A stretch of 56,233 nt of DNA. It comes from Caldisericota bacterium. Its GTDB lineage: Bacteria; Caldisericota; JANLFM01. Of the stretch, positions 32,127-40,732 are shown piece after piece. How positions within the stretch are numbered: position 1 is the first letter of the stretch; the number at the start of each line of letters is the position of its first letter. Made by a program: the position numbers and the translations under genes. The DNA lies in the NCBI GenBank assembly GCA_024655865.1, contig JANLFM010000007.1, positions 31,245-87,477 on the forward strand, written 5' to 3'. The notes below the pieces were generated by a model that saw only the letters and a list, made by a program, of their open reading frames with translations, was not told the origin of the DNA and did not search any database.

Positions 32127-34445
32127 TCAAAGCGCAAAGCAGGCCAGGAGAAGGAGACTAAAAGTTAGCAAGAAAGCACCCCACCAACTCATAGAAGGCA
32201 TTGCTTTTGGATCTTCCAGGAGTTCAAAGGTGGCAATTAGAGTCTTGTTGCTGTCCATATTAAGAGTCAAGGGGTTTTCCTTTTCATGCCCGGAAGGGAC
32301 ATCCCCGCTCCAGTTTAGGAAGCGGTACCCAGGAGAAGGGGTGGCGGTGAGGGTTACAACAGAACCATACTCATATGAGGTTCCCCCTGAAGGGGTCACT
32401 GTTCCGTTACCCACTACGTTTACGGTTAAACTGAAGACCTGGATGATCCACTGGGCATAAACAGTGATATCTCCATACACAGGTGTGTTCGAATCAAACC
32501 TTGCTCCGCTCCCATTGGCTTCAGTGTTCCACTCTCTGAAGGTATATCCTATTCTGGAAGGAGGTGTGGGCAAGGAATCTATGTGCCCACCATGTGTGGC
32601 CGTCTTTGTCCTTGGGTTAGCTTCGGTATCACCGCCATTTTTGTCAAAGGTTACGGTGTAGGTATTAATCGTGAAGTTCGCATTGATTGTCTTGTCGGAA
32701 TCCATCGTGATTGTTAGGGGATTGTCTTGTTCATGTCCGGAAGGGACATCGCCGCTCCAGTTTAGGAAGTGGTACCCAGGAGAAGGGGTGGCGGTGAGGG
32801 TAACTGGCGTGCCTGCTGCATATGTTTCCTGATCAGGAACCTTCGTTACGGTTCCAGAACCGGCAGGGTTCACGTTAACAGTGAGGGAGTAGGTGCCTTC
32901 ACAAACAAGGTAGGAGGAGACTGTAGGAGCAGAAACCGAAGGAATACATGAGGAAAGGGCAGAAGAAACAATATTAAAAGAAAGGTTTTTGGCGGCATTC
33001 GTTACTGCAGGCAATGCAACCGATGGTGTGCAACTTCTCAAGAATCCGCAGCTGCAACCAGAGATATCGCCGTTTGAATCGAGTTTCAGGACAAGAAAGT
33101 CGTTACTTCCTGCGCCAAAAGAACCAGTAGCACCTGCTATCACATATCCTCCGTCTGTGGCCTGAGAGACGGAGAAAGCCTGATCATCGCCCACACCCCC
33201 AAATACTTTCGCCCAGGAGAGAGTGCCATTTGAATCGAGCCTCAGAACGAGGAAATCATAACCTGTTGCGCCAAAAGAGGTGGTATATCCTGCAACGATA
33301 TATCCCCCATCAGAGGTTTCCCAGACAGAAGAAGCGCACTCGTAGTTGCTTCCGCCGAATGCCTTTGCCCAAGAAAGATTGCCGGCTGAATCCACTCTCA
33401 GAATAAGGAAATCAAAATTCCCCACACCAAAGGAGCTGGTATTCCCTGCGACAACAAAACCGCCGTCTGATGTTTTATAGACAGAATAGGCATATTCATG
33501 GCTGCTCCCACCAAATGTCTTTGCCCAGGAAAGGTTACCATCGATATCAAGTTTCAAAACCAAGAAATCGTAACCCGTACTGGAAGAGTAGGAATATCCC
33601 ACAACAATATAAGAACCATCAGTAGTTTTCAAGACGGATTTAGCCATATCGATGCTCCCTGCACCAAAGGTCTTTGCCCAGTTTAAATTGCCATTTGAAT
33701 CCATTTTCAGAACAAGGAAGTCGTAATTGGTGCTATAAGAATAAGAGTATCCCGCTACAATATATCCCTGATCTTCCCCATTGGACCCTTCAGAGATGGA
33801 GTATGCTTCTTCATTGCTACTTCCACCAAAGGTCTTCCCCCAGACGAGATTGCCCTGTGCATCAAGCTTGAGAACGAGGATATCATTGCTTCCTGCGCCA
33901 AAAGAGTTAGTGTATCCCGCTACAATATATCCTCCATCTGCGGTTTTTAAGAGAGAGGTGGCACAATCATTCTTTGCTCCCCCAAAAGTCCTGGCCCAGG
34001 AGATATTGCCCAGCAAATCAAGTTTCAGAAGCAGAACATCGTTGCCTCCTGCGCCAAAAGAGGAGGTATACCCCGCAACAATATAACCCTCATCTGAAGT
34101 CTTTAATACAGAATAACAAAAATCAGAGCTAATCCCGCCGAATGCTTTTGCCCAGGTGGGCCCTCCAGACGATGATGTCACTCGCCCCTCTCCCAGGGAT
34201 TGTTTGAAAATATCAGTTATGTCTCTGCTTTCTATCTGGGAAGTTGTTTCCCTTAATGTGGATGTTAGGTCGTTTTCTTGCGCCTCAAGACTTTTGCCCC
34301 TCATTTCCCCTGCCAAATCAATGGAGCGCCAACTTAAACTTGAATCAGCCCGTACTCTCTGTGGAGAAGAGGTAAAAACCATTCCGGAAAAGAACATTAC
34401 CTGAACAAGGAAAAATGCAGTCAAAAGGATAATTGCCTTCTTCAC
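32127..34445 (-). CDS. Exosortase-sorted surface protein with seven beta-propeller-like and InlB-type repeats
   Basis: A 772-aa secreted protein. A signal peptide ends near SPQRVRA. Seven repeats of about 50 residues follow (about 100-455), each with the pattern WAKxFGG...S(V/L)xxTxDGGYIVAGYTxSFGxGxxDFLVLKLDSNGNLS, likely a beta-propeller. Two glycine-rich divergent InlB-like repeats (ending SPGYHFLNWSGDVPSG) flank an InlB B-repeat (YTVTFDKNGGDTEANPRTK). The end PSMSWWGAFLLTFSLLLLAC resembles the IPTLxxWG-CTERM sorting signal, but the usual terminal Arg cluster is missing. GTG 34445 has AGGAGG 6 bases upstream. A surface adhesion or structural role is inferred. Confidence 0.85.
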   Translation of the reverse strand: MKKAIILLTAFFLVQVMFFSGMVFTSSPQRVRADSSLSWRSIDLAGEMRGKSLEAQENDLTSTLRETTSQIESRDITDIFKQSLGEGRVTSSSGGPTWAKAFGGISSDFCYSVLKTSDEGYIVAGYTSSFGAGGNDVLLLKLDLLGNISWARTFGGAKNDCATSLLKTADGGYIVAGYTNSFGAGSNDILVLKLDAQGNLVWGKTFGGSSNEEAYSISEGSNGEDQGYIVAGYSYSYSTNYDFLVLKMDSNGNLNWAKTFGAGSIDMAKSVLKTTDGSYIVVGYSYSSSTGYDFLVLKLDIDGNLSWAKTFGGSSHEYAYSVYKTSDGGFVVAGNTSSFGVGNFDFLILRVDSAGNLSWAKAFGGSNYECASSVWETSDGGYIVAGYTTSFGATGYDFLVLRLDSNGTLSWAKVFGGVGDDQAFSVSQATDGGYVIAGATGSFGAGSNDFLVLKLDSNGDISGCSCGFLRSCTPSVALPAVTNAAKNLSFNIVSSALSSCIPSVSAPTVSSYLVCEGTYSLTVNVNPAGSGTVTKVPDQETYAAGTPVTLTATPSPGYHFLNWSGDVPSGHEQDNPLTITMDSDKTINANFTINTYTVTFDKNGGDTEANPRTKTATHGGHIDSLPTPPSRIGYTFREWNTEANGSGARFDSNTPVYGDITVYAQWIIQVFSLTVNVVGNGTVTPSGGTSYEYGSVVTLTATPSPGYRFLNWSGDVPSGHEKENPLTLNMDSNKTLIATFELLEDPKAMPSMSWWGAFLLTFSLLLLACFAL

Positions 34446-34476
34446 AAAAACCCTCCTAAGTTTTTCATGATCCATA

Positions 34477-34482
34477 ATTATA
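34477..34482 (-). promoter_or_regulatory. -10 box of the surface protein gene
   Basis: TATAAT on the minus strand about 32 bases before the GTG start at 34445. The -35 region is weak. Confidence 0.45.
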
Positions 34483-34667
34483 AAAAGGAAGTTAGGGATT
34501 CGACCACAAACAGGTTTGAGGAACAAGTATGAGGGAAACTGAAACTTTTCCCAGAAGTGACCAATGCAGTTTCAGGTGATACCACCTACGGTTTTCCTCG
34601 ACCAATAACCACCTTCAACCAAAGCCCGAAAAGAATTTCCTGAAGGGAAGTTTTTACATTGAGCTTT

Positions 34668-34708
34668 CGGGATGGGCTCCAAGCTCTATCCTATTGAGTC
34701 ATGGGCGC
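34668..34708 (-). repeat. Partial tRNA-Arg(CCT) copy, candidate island boundary
   Basis: The 26 bases 34683-34708 match the 5' end and D arm of tRNA-Arg(CCT) at 20287-20312 with one mismatch, in the same orientation. Weaker similarity runs to about 34668 into the anticodon region (TGGAG...ATCC). No T arm or acceptor 3' strand follows, so this is not a functional tRNA. Confidence 0.65.
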
Positions 34709-34789
34709 AAATGCGAAATTTAATCACAACTATCACAATGGGAAAATTGCTGAAGGAGCGAAGAGAGCGCCCGGGCTGAAAGCCACCCT

Positions 34790-35452
34790 CTAAATATTCA
34801 GGTCCTTCACTTCTCCGGTGACCATGTAGATCACGTGCTCGCCAATGTTCGTGGTGTGATCCCCGGCGCGCTCCAGAAATAGGGAAATCACCAGAAGCGG
34901 CGTAGCCCGGGTGATGGTCCTGGGGTCCTCAATCATATATGTCAGGAGCTCCCTCTGCACCTGATCGCGCAGGCCATCGATCTCATCATCCCGGAGGCAC
35001 ATTTTCTCCGCGCGATTGGCATCGCGGAGCATAAAGGCCTGGAGGGCATCCTCAAGCATGCCATCGATAATCTCCACCATTCGGGGGATGTCGATTAACG
35101 GCTTGAGTAGAGGCTGATCCGCAATTTTCAGCCCCTCCTTGGCCACGCTCTCGCTCAAATCACCGATTCTTTCCAGGTCCGTAATGGTTCTGATAATTCC
35201 TATGAGCACGCGGAGGTCACTAGCCATGGGTTGCTGGGTAGCGATCGTGGCTACAGCTTTCTGGTCGATCTGGCGGGCGAGTTCGTCGATCACGTCGTCG
35301 TTTTTTATGATCCAGTTCATGAGGTCCTTATCCCTTCCCTTCAGGGCCTTCACCGTGAGCCTTAAGCTCTCCCTGACCTTGGACCCCATCTGGAGGACCA
35401 TCTCTTCCATTTCCTTGATATCCGCTTCCAGAGTTCTTCTTACAGCACTCAT
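34790..35452 (-). CDS. phoU: Phosphate transport regulator PhoU
   Basis: A 220-aa cytosolic helical-bundle protein that links the Pst transporter to the PhoR kinase. Two PhoU repeats each carry the metal-binding E/D-x-x-x-D pattern (ARQIDQKAVATIATQQPMAS; LRDQVQRELLTYM) and both domains contain DLERIGD-like or ERAGDHTTNIGEH motifs. It is the last gene of the phosphate operon, with a 3-base gap after pstB. Confidence 0.94.
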   Translation of the reverse strand: MSAVRRTLEADIKEMEEMVLQMGSKVRESLRLTVKALKGRDKDLMNWIIKNDDVIDELARQIDQKAVATIATQQPMASDLRVLIGIIRTITDLERIGDLSESVAKEGLKIADQPLLKPLIDIPRMVEIIDGMLEDALQAFMLRDANRAEKMCLRDDEIDGLRDQVQRELLTYMIEDPRTITRATPLLVISLFLERAGDHTTNIGEHVIYMVTGEVKDLNI

Positions 35453-35455
35453 TTT

Positions 35456-36220
35456 CTAACCCCACCTTCCTGTAATATAGCCCTCAGTTCGGGAATCCCG
35501 AGGGGCAGTAAACAGTTCCTTGGTAGGCCCAAATTCAATTAATTCTCCCGCAAGGAGAAAGGCTGTGAAGTCCGAAGCCCGGGCCGCCTGCTGCATATTA
35601 TGGGTTACAATAATCAAAGTGTAGCCCTTTTTCAGCTCCTGCATCAAATCCTCGATGCGCATGGTGGAAATGGGATCTAAAGCGGAGCAGGGTTCATCTA
35701 AGAGGATCACCTCTGGCTCCACAGCGAGAACTCTGGCGATACACAGGCGCTGCTGCTGACCTCCTGAAAGAGAAAGCGCTGAGGTCTTCAATTTATCCTT
35801 AACTTCATCCCACAGGGCCGCCTGCTTCAGACACCGCTCCACGATTTCCTCCAGGTGAACTCGATCCTTTATGCCGTGAACTCGTGGCCCGTAAGCCACG
35901 TTATCGAAAACTGACATAGGGAAAGGATTGGGCTTCTGGAAGACCATACCCACCTTTTTGCGCAGCTCCACCACGTCAATCCTTGCGTTATAAATGGGCT
36001 GCTCCTCCAGATAAACCTGGCCCTCCACCTTTGTTTGAGGAATGAGATCGTTCATACGGTTGAAAAGGCGAAGAAATGAGGATTTTCCACAACCAGAAGG
36101 GCCGATGATCGCCGTGATCTGATTCCTGGGAATAGAAAGGGTGACCTGCTTTAAAGCCTGATTTTTCCCGTAAAAGAGGGAAACGCTTTCTGTCCTCATT
36201 TTTGCCGCAATTGAGGTCAT
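35456..36220 (-). CDS. pstB: Phosphate ABC transporter ATP-binding protein PstB
   Basis: A 254-aa ATPase driving phosphate import. Walker A GPSGCGKS, signature LSGGQQQR, Walker B VILLDEP and the PstB-specific [13 protein letters not shown] and RMNDLIP segments are present. I choose ATG 36220, with AGGAGG about 7 bases before it; the frame opens further to 36268, into pstA. It follows pstA by 38 bases. Confidence 0.95.
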   Translation of the reverse strand: MTSIAAKMRTESVSLFYGKNQALKQVTLSIPRNQITAIIGPSGCGKSSFLRLFNRMNDLIPQTKVEGQVYLEEQPIYNARIDVVELRKKVGMVFQKPNPFPMSVFDNVAYGPRVHGIKDRVHLEEIVERCLKQAALWDEVKDKLKTSALSLSGGQQQRLCIARVLAVEPEVILLDEPCSALDPISTMRIEDLMQELKKGYTLIIVTHNMQQAARASDFTAFLLAGELIEFGPTKELFTAPRDSRTEGYITGRWG

Positions 36221-36258
36221 ATTCATTCCTCCTGGAGGTTTTTGAGTGATGATCATTT

Positions 36259-37113
36259 TCAGCTCCATTTCCTTTTAAATGCCCTGAGCCGTGCCCTCAT
36301 TATAATTGCCGTGAGGTTGAAGAGTAAAACCAGCCCCAGAAGCACTAAGGCGGTAGCCCATTTAATTTCTGCGGGAATGCCGGGAACCTGAGTGGCGACC
36401 ACATAGAGGTGATAGGGAAGGGCGTTGAACTGGTCCAACGGAGAACGGGGAATGATGGCCGTGAAGGCCGTTCCCGTAACAAGAATGGGTGCGGTCTCGC
36501 CTGCAGCACGACTTACAGCCAGAATCAGACCGGTGATGATTCCGGGATAGGCCTGAGGCAGGACCACCCTCCTGATGGTCTGCCATTTGGTAGCCCCCAG
36601 AGCCAGGCTGGCCTCCCTCAGGGAATTAGGTACAGCGGCTAGAGCCTCCCGAGCAGCGGTGACAACCACAGGGAGAACTAAACAGGAAAGGGTGAGGCTG
36701 GCCGCAAGGAGCGAGGAGCCCATCTTCATCATGAGGACAAAGAAGCTCAAGCCGAAAAGCCCGTAGACGATAGAGGGAACGCCCGCAAGATTGACGATGC
36801 TCAAATTTATCAGGCGCACTATTCTCCCCTGCCTGGCGTATTCCTGAAGGTAAATGGCTGCCAGAAGCCCCACAGGAAGAGCGAAGATTACCACTCCCAG
36901 CATAAGGTAAAAGGTCCCTAATATTGCGGAAAAGATGCCCCCCTCAATACCCCTTTTCTGCGGCAACTGGGATATAAACTCCCAGCTGATCGCTCCTGCC
37001 CCGTGGATCACGATATAGGAAATGATGTAAATCACGGAGCCTACGACAATAAGGCAGGCTAGGGCCATAAGTACAAAGGCCACAATTTGACTCAGGTAGC
37101 GTCCTTTCATCAT
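36259..37113 (-). CDS. pstA: Phosphate ABC transporter permease PstA
   Basis: A 284-aa membrane protein with six helices and the binding-protein-dependent transport signature in [27 protein letters not shown]. It forms the channel with PstC. Its start overlaps the pstC stop by 4 bases, so the two are translationally coupled. Confidence 0.94.
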   Translation of the reverse strand: MMKGRYLSQIVAFVLMALACLIVVGSVIYIISYIVIHGAGAISWEFISQLPQKRGIEGGIFSAILGTFYLMLGVVIFALPVGLLAAIYLQEYARQGRIVRLINLSIVNLAGVPSIVYGLFGLSFFVLMMKMGSSLLAASLTLSCLVLPVVVTAAREALAAVPNSLREASLALGATKWQTIRRVVLPQAYPGIITGLILAVSRAAGETAPILVTGTAFTAIIPRSPLDQFNALPYHLYVVATQVPGIPAEIKWATALVLLGLVLLFNLTAIIMRARLRAFKRKWS

Positions 37114-38012
37114 AACTGTCCCAACCTCCTTTTCTGTTTTTCTAAAACGAGGTCGGAGATGATGTTCACCACAAGGGTAATCAAGAAGAGCACGATTCCC
37201 ATGGCAAAGAGGGCCTGGAACTGCAGCCCCCGAAAGGAAGCATTGTTAATTTCTATAGCAATCCTGGCCGTGAGCACGCTCATGGGATCAGTAATATTCG
37301 TGGGGATGGAGAGCCTTCCTCCAGAAACCATGAGGACGGTCATGGTCTCACCGATGGCCCTACCAATGCCCAGCATAATCGAGGCCACGATTCCGGGACT
37401 GGAAGCAGGAAGAATGACCTTACGAATGGTCTGCCACTTCGTAGCGCCCAGGGCATAGGATGCCTCCTTATACTCTTTGGGCACTGCGGAAATGGCGTCC
37501 TCGGAGATGCTGATAATCGTGGGAAGGCAGATCAGGGAAAGCATGATTCCGGCAGTGAGTCCGTTCAGTCCGGTGCTCAAGTGAAATATTGATTGGACTA
37601 CCGGAGCCAGGAGGATAAAGCCGATAAAACCCAGGACAATAGAGGGGATGCCAGCAAGGATTTCGATGATGGGCTTTAAAAGCTCCCTCAATCCTGAGGA
37701 GGCGATCTCCGAAAGAAAAGCAGCAGCCCCCACACCCAGGGGAATAGCGATCAGAAGGGCGACAAAGGTCACAACCAGGCTGCCCACGATGAAGGGGAGA
37801 ATTCCAAATTGCGGGGGACTGGAAACCGGAAGCCAGGTAGTACCGAAGATGAAGCTCAAGGGATTCGTGTAGCTGAAGATGGGAAGCCCTTCCCGAAAGA
37901 GCATAACCGTGATCAGCCCGAGAATTATCAGGGTGATCCATCCGGAGAAGTGAATTAGTGCCTCTACAATTCGCTCCCAGAGCCTCTTACGAAAAATAGG
38001 GACAGTCCCCAT
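37110..38012 (-). CDS. pstC: Phosphate ABC transporter permease PstC
   Basis: A 300-aa permease with six helices and the loop [27 protein letters not shown]. The start is uncertain. ATG 38012 lies 4 bases after the pstS stop but inside an inverted repeat and without a ribosome binding site; a TTG at 38051 would add 13 residues and overlap pstS. The first residues (MGTVPIF) are encoded by the GGGAC-N-GTCCC repeat element, so the native N-terminus seems to have been replaced when the element inserted. The body of the protein is normal. Confidence 0.92.
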   Translation of the reverse strand: MGTVPIFRKRLWERIVEALIHFSGWITLIILGLITVMLFREGLPIFSYTNPLSFIFGTTWLPVSSPPQFGILPFIVGSLVVTFVALLIAIPLGVGAAAFLSEIASSGLRELLKPIIEILAGIPSIVLGFIGFILLAPVVQSIFHLSTGLNGLTAGIMLSLICLPTIISISEDAISAVPKEYKEASYALGATKWQTIRKVILPASSPGIVASIMLGIGRAIGETMTVLMVSGGRLSIPTNITDPMSVLTARIAIEINNASFRGLQFQALFAMGIVLFLITLVVNIISDLVLEKQKRRLGQL

Positions 38013-38031
38013 TTTTTTATGAAATGGGGAC
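37999..38031 (-). repeat. REP-like palindromic element at the pstS-pstC junction
   Basis: An 11-base palindrome GGGACAGTCCC (37999-38009) overlaps a 10-bp inverted repeat GTCCCCATTT / AAATGGGGAC (38005-38014, 38022-38031, loop 7). It covers the pstS stop codon and the pstC start. On the coding strand the hairpin is followed by CTATTTTT, so it may also weaken read-through from pstS into the permease genes. Confidence 0.6.
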
Positions 38032-38901
38032 GAAATCCAATTCTGAGACAATCCTTTGTCCCTCCGGGCTTAGAATCCAGTCTATGTATTCCTTAATTAT
38101 TCCCTCGGGCTGACCCTTGGTGGTCACAAAAAGGGGGCGGGCTATGGGGTAACTGCCATCCTTGATGCTCTCTAAGGAAGGCTTTACCGCATCCGAGCTG
38201 GCGTCTTTCTTAATTCCCAAAACCTTCACTTTGTCCGAGAGATAACCAAGGCCAAAGTAACCGATAGCATTCGGGTTGCGGGCAACCTCATCATGAATGG
38301 ACTGGCTCGTGGGAAGAAATTGGACGTCTGATCCATATTCGGCATTTTTGTCCTTTGCCTGTAACACGTGCTCCTTAAAGAAAACGTGAGTACCGGAATT
38401 GCTATCCCTGGAAAGGACCACAATTGGCGCATCTAATCCACCAACCTCGCGCCAATTGCTAATTTTGCCGGTGTAAATTGCAGCCAACTGTTCCATCGTA
38501 AGATCATTCACTGGATTTTGAGGGTTTACCACCACGGTCACTCCATCGAGGGCAACAACTATTTGAACGGGATCGAATCCCTTCTCTTTTTTAGCCCGGG
38601 CAATTTCCTCCTGCTTCCAGGGGCGAGAGTTATTACATATATCCGTTGTGCCATCAATTAATGCCGTAATCCCAAACCCTGAGCCGCCACCAGATACCGA
38701 AATTTTAACTCCAGGGTTCTTCAACTGATATTCTTCCGCCCAGGCGCTGGCTAAATTAACCATGGTATCTGATCCCTTAACCACGATGCTTCCTGTCCCT
38801 GCTGGGGTGGAGGAAGTGGAAGAAGTACCTGGAGCGCTGGTACAAGCTGAAGCCAGAATTACCAAAACCACAAAGATCCAGATTAACCTTTTCAGTTTCA
38901 T
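38017..38901 (-). CDS. pstS: Phosphate-binding lipoprotein PstS
   Basis: A 294-aa substrate-binding lipoprotein. The signal peptide ends at a lipobox (VILASAC, Cys20) with a Ser/Thr-rich linker. Phosphate-binding segments are visible: SGGGSGFGITALIDGTTDI, the GVTVVVNPQNPV strand and SRDSNSGTHVFFKEHVL. AAAGGAG precedes the ATG. It is the first gene of pstSCAB-phoU, with a Pho box upstream and a hairpin downstream, so it is probably made in excess over the permeases. Confidence 0.94.
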   Translation of the reverse strand: MKLKRLIWIFVVLVILASACTSAPGTSSTSSTPAGTGSIVVKGSDTMVNLASAWAEEYQLKNPGVKISVSGGGSGFGITALIDGTTDICNNSRPWKQEEIARAKKEKGFDPVQIVVALDGVTVVVNPQNPVNDLTMEQLAAIYTGKISNWREVGGLDAPIVVLSRDSNSGTHVFFKEHVLQAKDKNAEYGSDVQFLPTSQSIHDEVARNPNAIGYFGLGYLSDKVKVLGIKKDASSDAVKPSLESIKDGSYPIARPLFVTTKGQPEGIIKEYIDWILSPEGQRIVSELDFVPIS

Positions 38902-38923
38902 TTTATTATCCTCCTTTACTCCG

Positions 38924-38979
38924 AGAATACTCTGAGGGGTTTAAATTGGGGTTAAACGAAGGTTAAATTTTCCTTAAAT
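38924..38979 (-). promoter_or_regulatory. Pho box and -10 element before pstS
   Basis: Four direct repeats of the hexamer TTAAAT/C on the plus strand begin at 38941, 38952, 38963 and 38974, exactly 11 bases apart, the helical spacing of PhoP/PhoB sites. On the minus strand a -10 like TATTCT (38924-38929) follows 11 bases after the last repeat, so PhoP would replace the -35 contact. Confidence 0.75.
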
Positions 38980-38983
38980 CCTG

Positions 38984-40732
38984 TTATTCCCGATGGAATG
39001 GAAGGCGCACGATAAAGAGAGCCCCTTTCCCCTCCTCTGAGATCACGGAAATGGAGCCGGAAAAACTTTCCACAATGTGTTTGGCTAATGAGAGGCCGAT
39101 GCCGAACCCCACAGTGCCTCGACCTTTGTCCGCCTTGTAAAAGCGCTCAAAAATCCTGGGCAGATCATCCTTGGCAATGCCTACCCCCTGATCGCGGAAG
39201 TTCACAGTTACCCAGTCCCCCTGTCTTACGGCCTGAATCTGGACCATTCTTCCTTGTGGGGTAAACTTGAAAGCGTTATCCAGGATGGCCAGGAAGGCTT
39301 CCCTGAGGCTCAGGAAATCCGCCTTAACGCTGAGCGGTTCTTCGGGAAGCTCTAACTGAAAGTCGATCCCTTGCTCCAGCGCCCGTTCCCTCAAGGAGTC
39401 GTGGAGCTCCTTCAGCAATCCCCGGATGTCGGAAACCTGAAGGTCAAAGGAGGCTTTGCCCGATTCGATTAAAGAAAGCCTGCTCAAAGCCTCGATCAAC
39501 GATTGAAGGTACTCCACCTCTTTGTAGCTTCTCTGAAGGAAGTCCCTTTGTACCTCAGGGGAAGGAGTGGGTTCCTGGAGAAGGGTTTCCAGCATGATCT
39601 TCAGGGAAGAAATTGGAGTTTTAAGCTCGTGACTGACATTGGCCACGAAATCGCGCTTGATAGCCCTGAGGTTTTCCAATTCTGTTAAATCTTTAAGCCA
39701 GAGAATTGCGTATTCTTGCTCCGAGGCGCTCAGGGTTGTGCCCGAGAGAAGGAGAACCCGGTTATCGAAGGAGATCCGTTCCTTAGTTGAGCTCTCAACA
39801 GCCCTTTTGGCCGCCTGAGCCAGGTTGTGGTCCAGAGTGCTTTCAAGGAGCGTCTTCCCCAAAAGTTGCCTTTCCGTGAGGCGGAGGATTTTGCTCGCTT
39901 CCTTTGAAACCTTGAGCACTTCCCAATTAGAATTCAGAATAAGAACCCCATCCTCCTCCATTTTGGAATATGCGTTCCACTTTTCCTCAAGGGAGCTGGC
40001 CTTTCGGGAAAGGGCATCAATCCGGGACATCAAGGAGTTGATCTCCCCTGCAAGCTGGCCAATCTCATCTGAGCGCAAACTCCTGATCGAGGTCACCCTT
40101 CCCTCCTTGAAACCTACGAGCGCCCCCACTATTTCCTGAATGGGCTTTCTGACCAGTCCGGAAAAAAACAGGCCTAATATCAGAAACAAGCCAAACCCGG
40201 AACCCACGCTCAACCAGCTGTAAAGGTAAATTTTCTCTAAGTCCGCATCCCAGATAGCTGTGGGGACACTTAAGCGCAGCACTGTGGATATCGGTGGCTT
40301 CTCTTCAAGGGGAACGGCCACATAGAGGTTCCTTGCGTTTTCAGTTGTACTGTACCTGCGCTCCAGCCCAACTTCGCCTTTTAGGGCCTTTTGCACCTCG
40401 GGCCTATTGAGGTGATTCTCTAAAGTGGGAGCCTCAAGGGCGGAATCCCCCAGGACATTTCCTTCACTGTCAATTAGGGTCACGCGCACACCGGCTTTGG
40501 CAGAGATTTCCCGGGCGTAAAAAGTGGCACTATTTTTCAGCTCATCTTGCGGGATGTTGGAGAGCAGTTGCGCTGCGGTCTGAGCTTCCTTGATGAGCAG
40601 GGAATTTCGACCCTCGAGGTAGACCTCCCCTCCGTAAAGTGAAATAAAGGCACCCACAGCCACGAAGGCCAAGAGGGCAATAGCACTGTAAAGGAGTGCG
40701 GTTTTTAAACCAAAATTAAGCCTGATCCTCAA
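38984..40732 (-). CDS. phoR: Phosphate-sensing histidine kinase PhoR
   Basis: A 582-aa membrane sensor kinase. Two membrane helices (about 12-33 and 172-193) enclose an extracytoplasmic domain. HAMP (about 194-245), a PAS domain (about 255-350), HisKA with FVANVSHELKTP (phospho-His 368), and an ATPase domain with LDNAFKFTP, DQGVGI, FERFYKAD and GFGIGLSLA follow. Its start overlaps the phoP stop by 17 bases. Context with pstSCAB-phoU supports phosphate as the signal. Confidence 0.92.
   Translation of the reverse strand: MRIRLNFGLKTALLYSAIALLAFVAVGAFISLYGGEVYLEGRNSLLIKEAQTAAQLLSNIPQDELKNSATFYAREISAKAGVRVTLIDSEGNVLGDSALEAPTLENHLNRPEVQKALKGEVGLERRYSTTENARNLYVAVPLEEKPPISTVLRLSVPTAIWDADLEKIYLYSWLSVGSGFGLFLILGLFFSGLVRKPIQEIVGALVGFKEGRVTSIRSLRSDEIGQLAGEINSLMSRIDALSRKASSLEEKWNAYSKMEEDGVLILNSNWEVLKVSKEASKILRLTERQLLGKTLLESTLDHNLAQAAKRAVESSTKERISFDNRVLLLSGTTLSASEQEYAILWLKDLTELENLRAIKRDFVANVSHELKTPISSLKIMLETLLQEPTPSPEVQRDFLQRSYKEVEYLQSLIEALSRLSLIESGKASFDLQVSDIRGLLKELHDSLRERALEQGIDFQLELPEEPLSVKADFLSLREAFLAILDNAFKFTPQGRMVQIQAVRQGDWVTVNFRDQGVGIAKDDLPRIFERFYKADKGRGTVGFGIGLSLAKHIVESFSGSISVISEEGKGALFIVRLPFHRE

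Noticed and set aside
34668-34708. Third functional tRNA-Arg
   Set aside because: Only the 5' acceptor strand and D arm are kept; no T arm or acceptor 3' strand.
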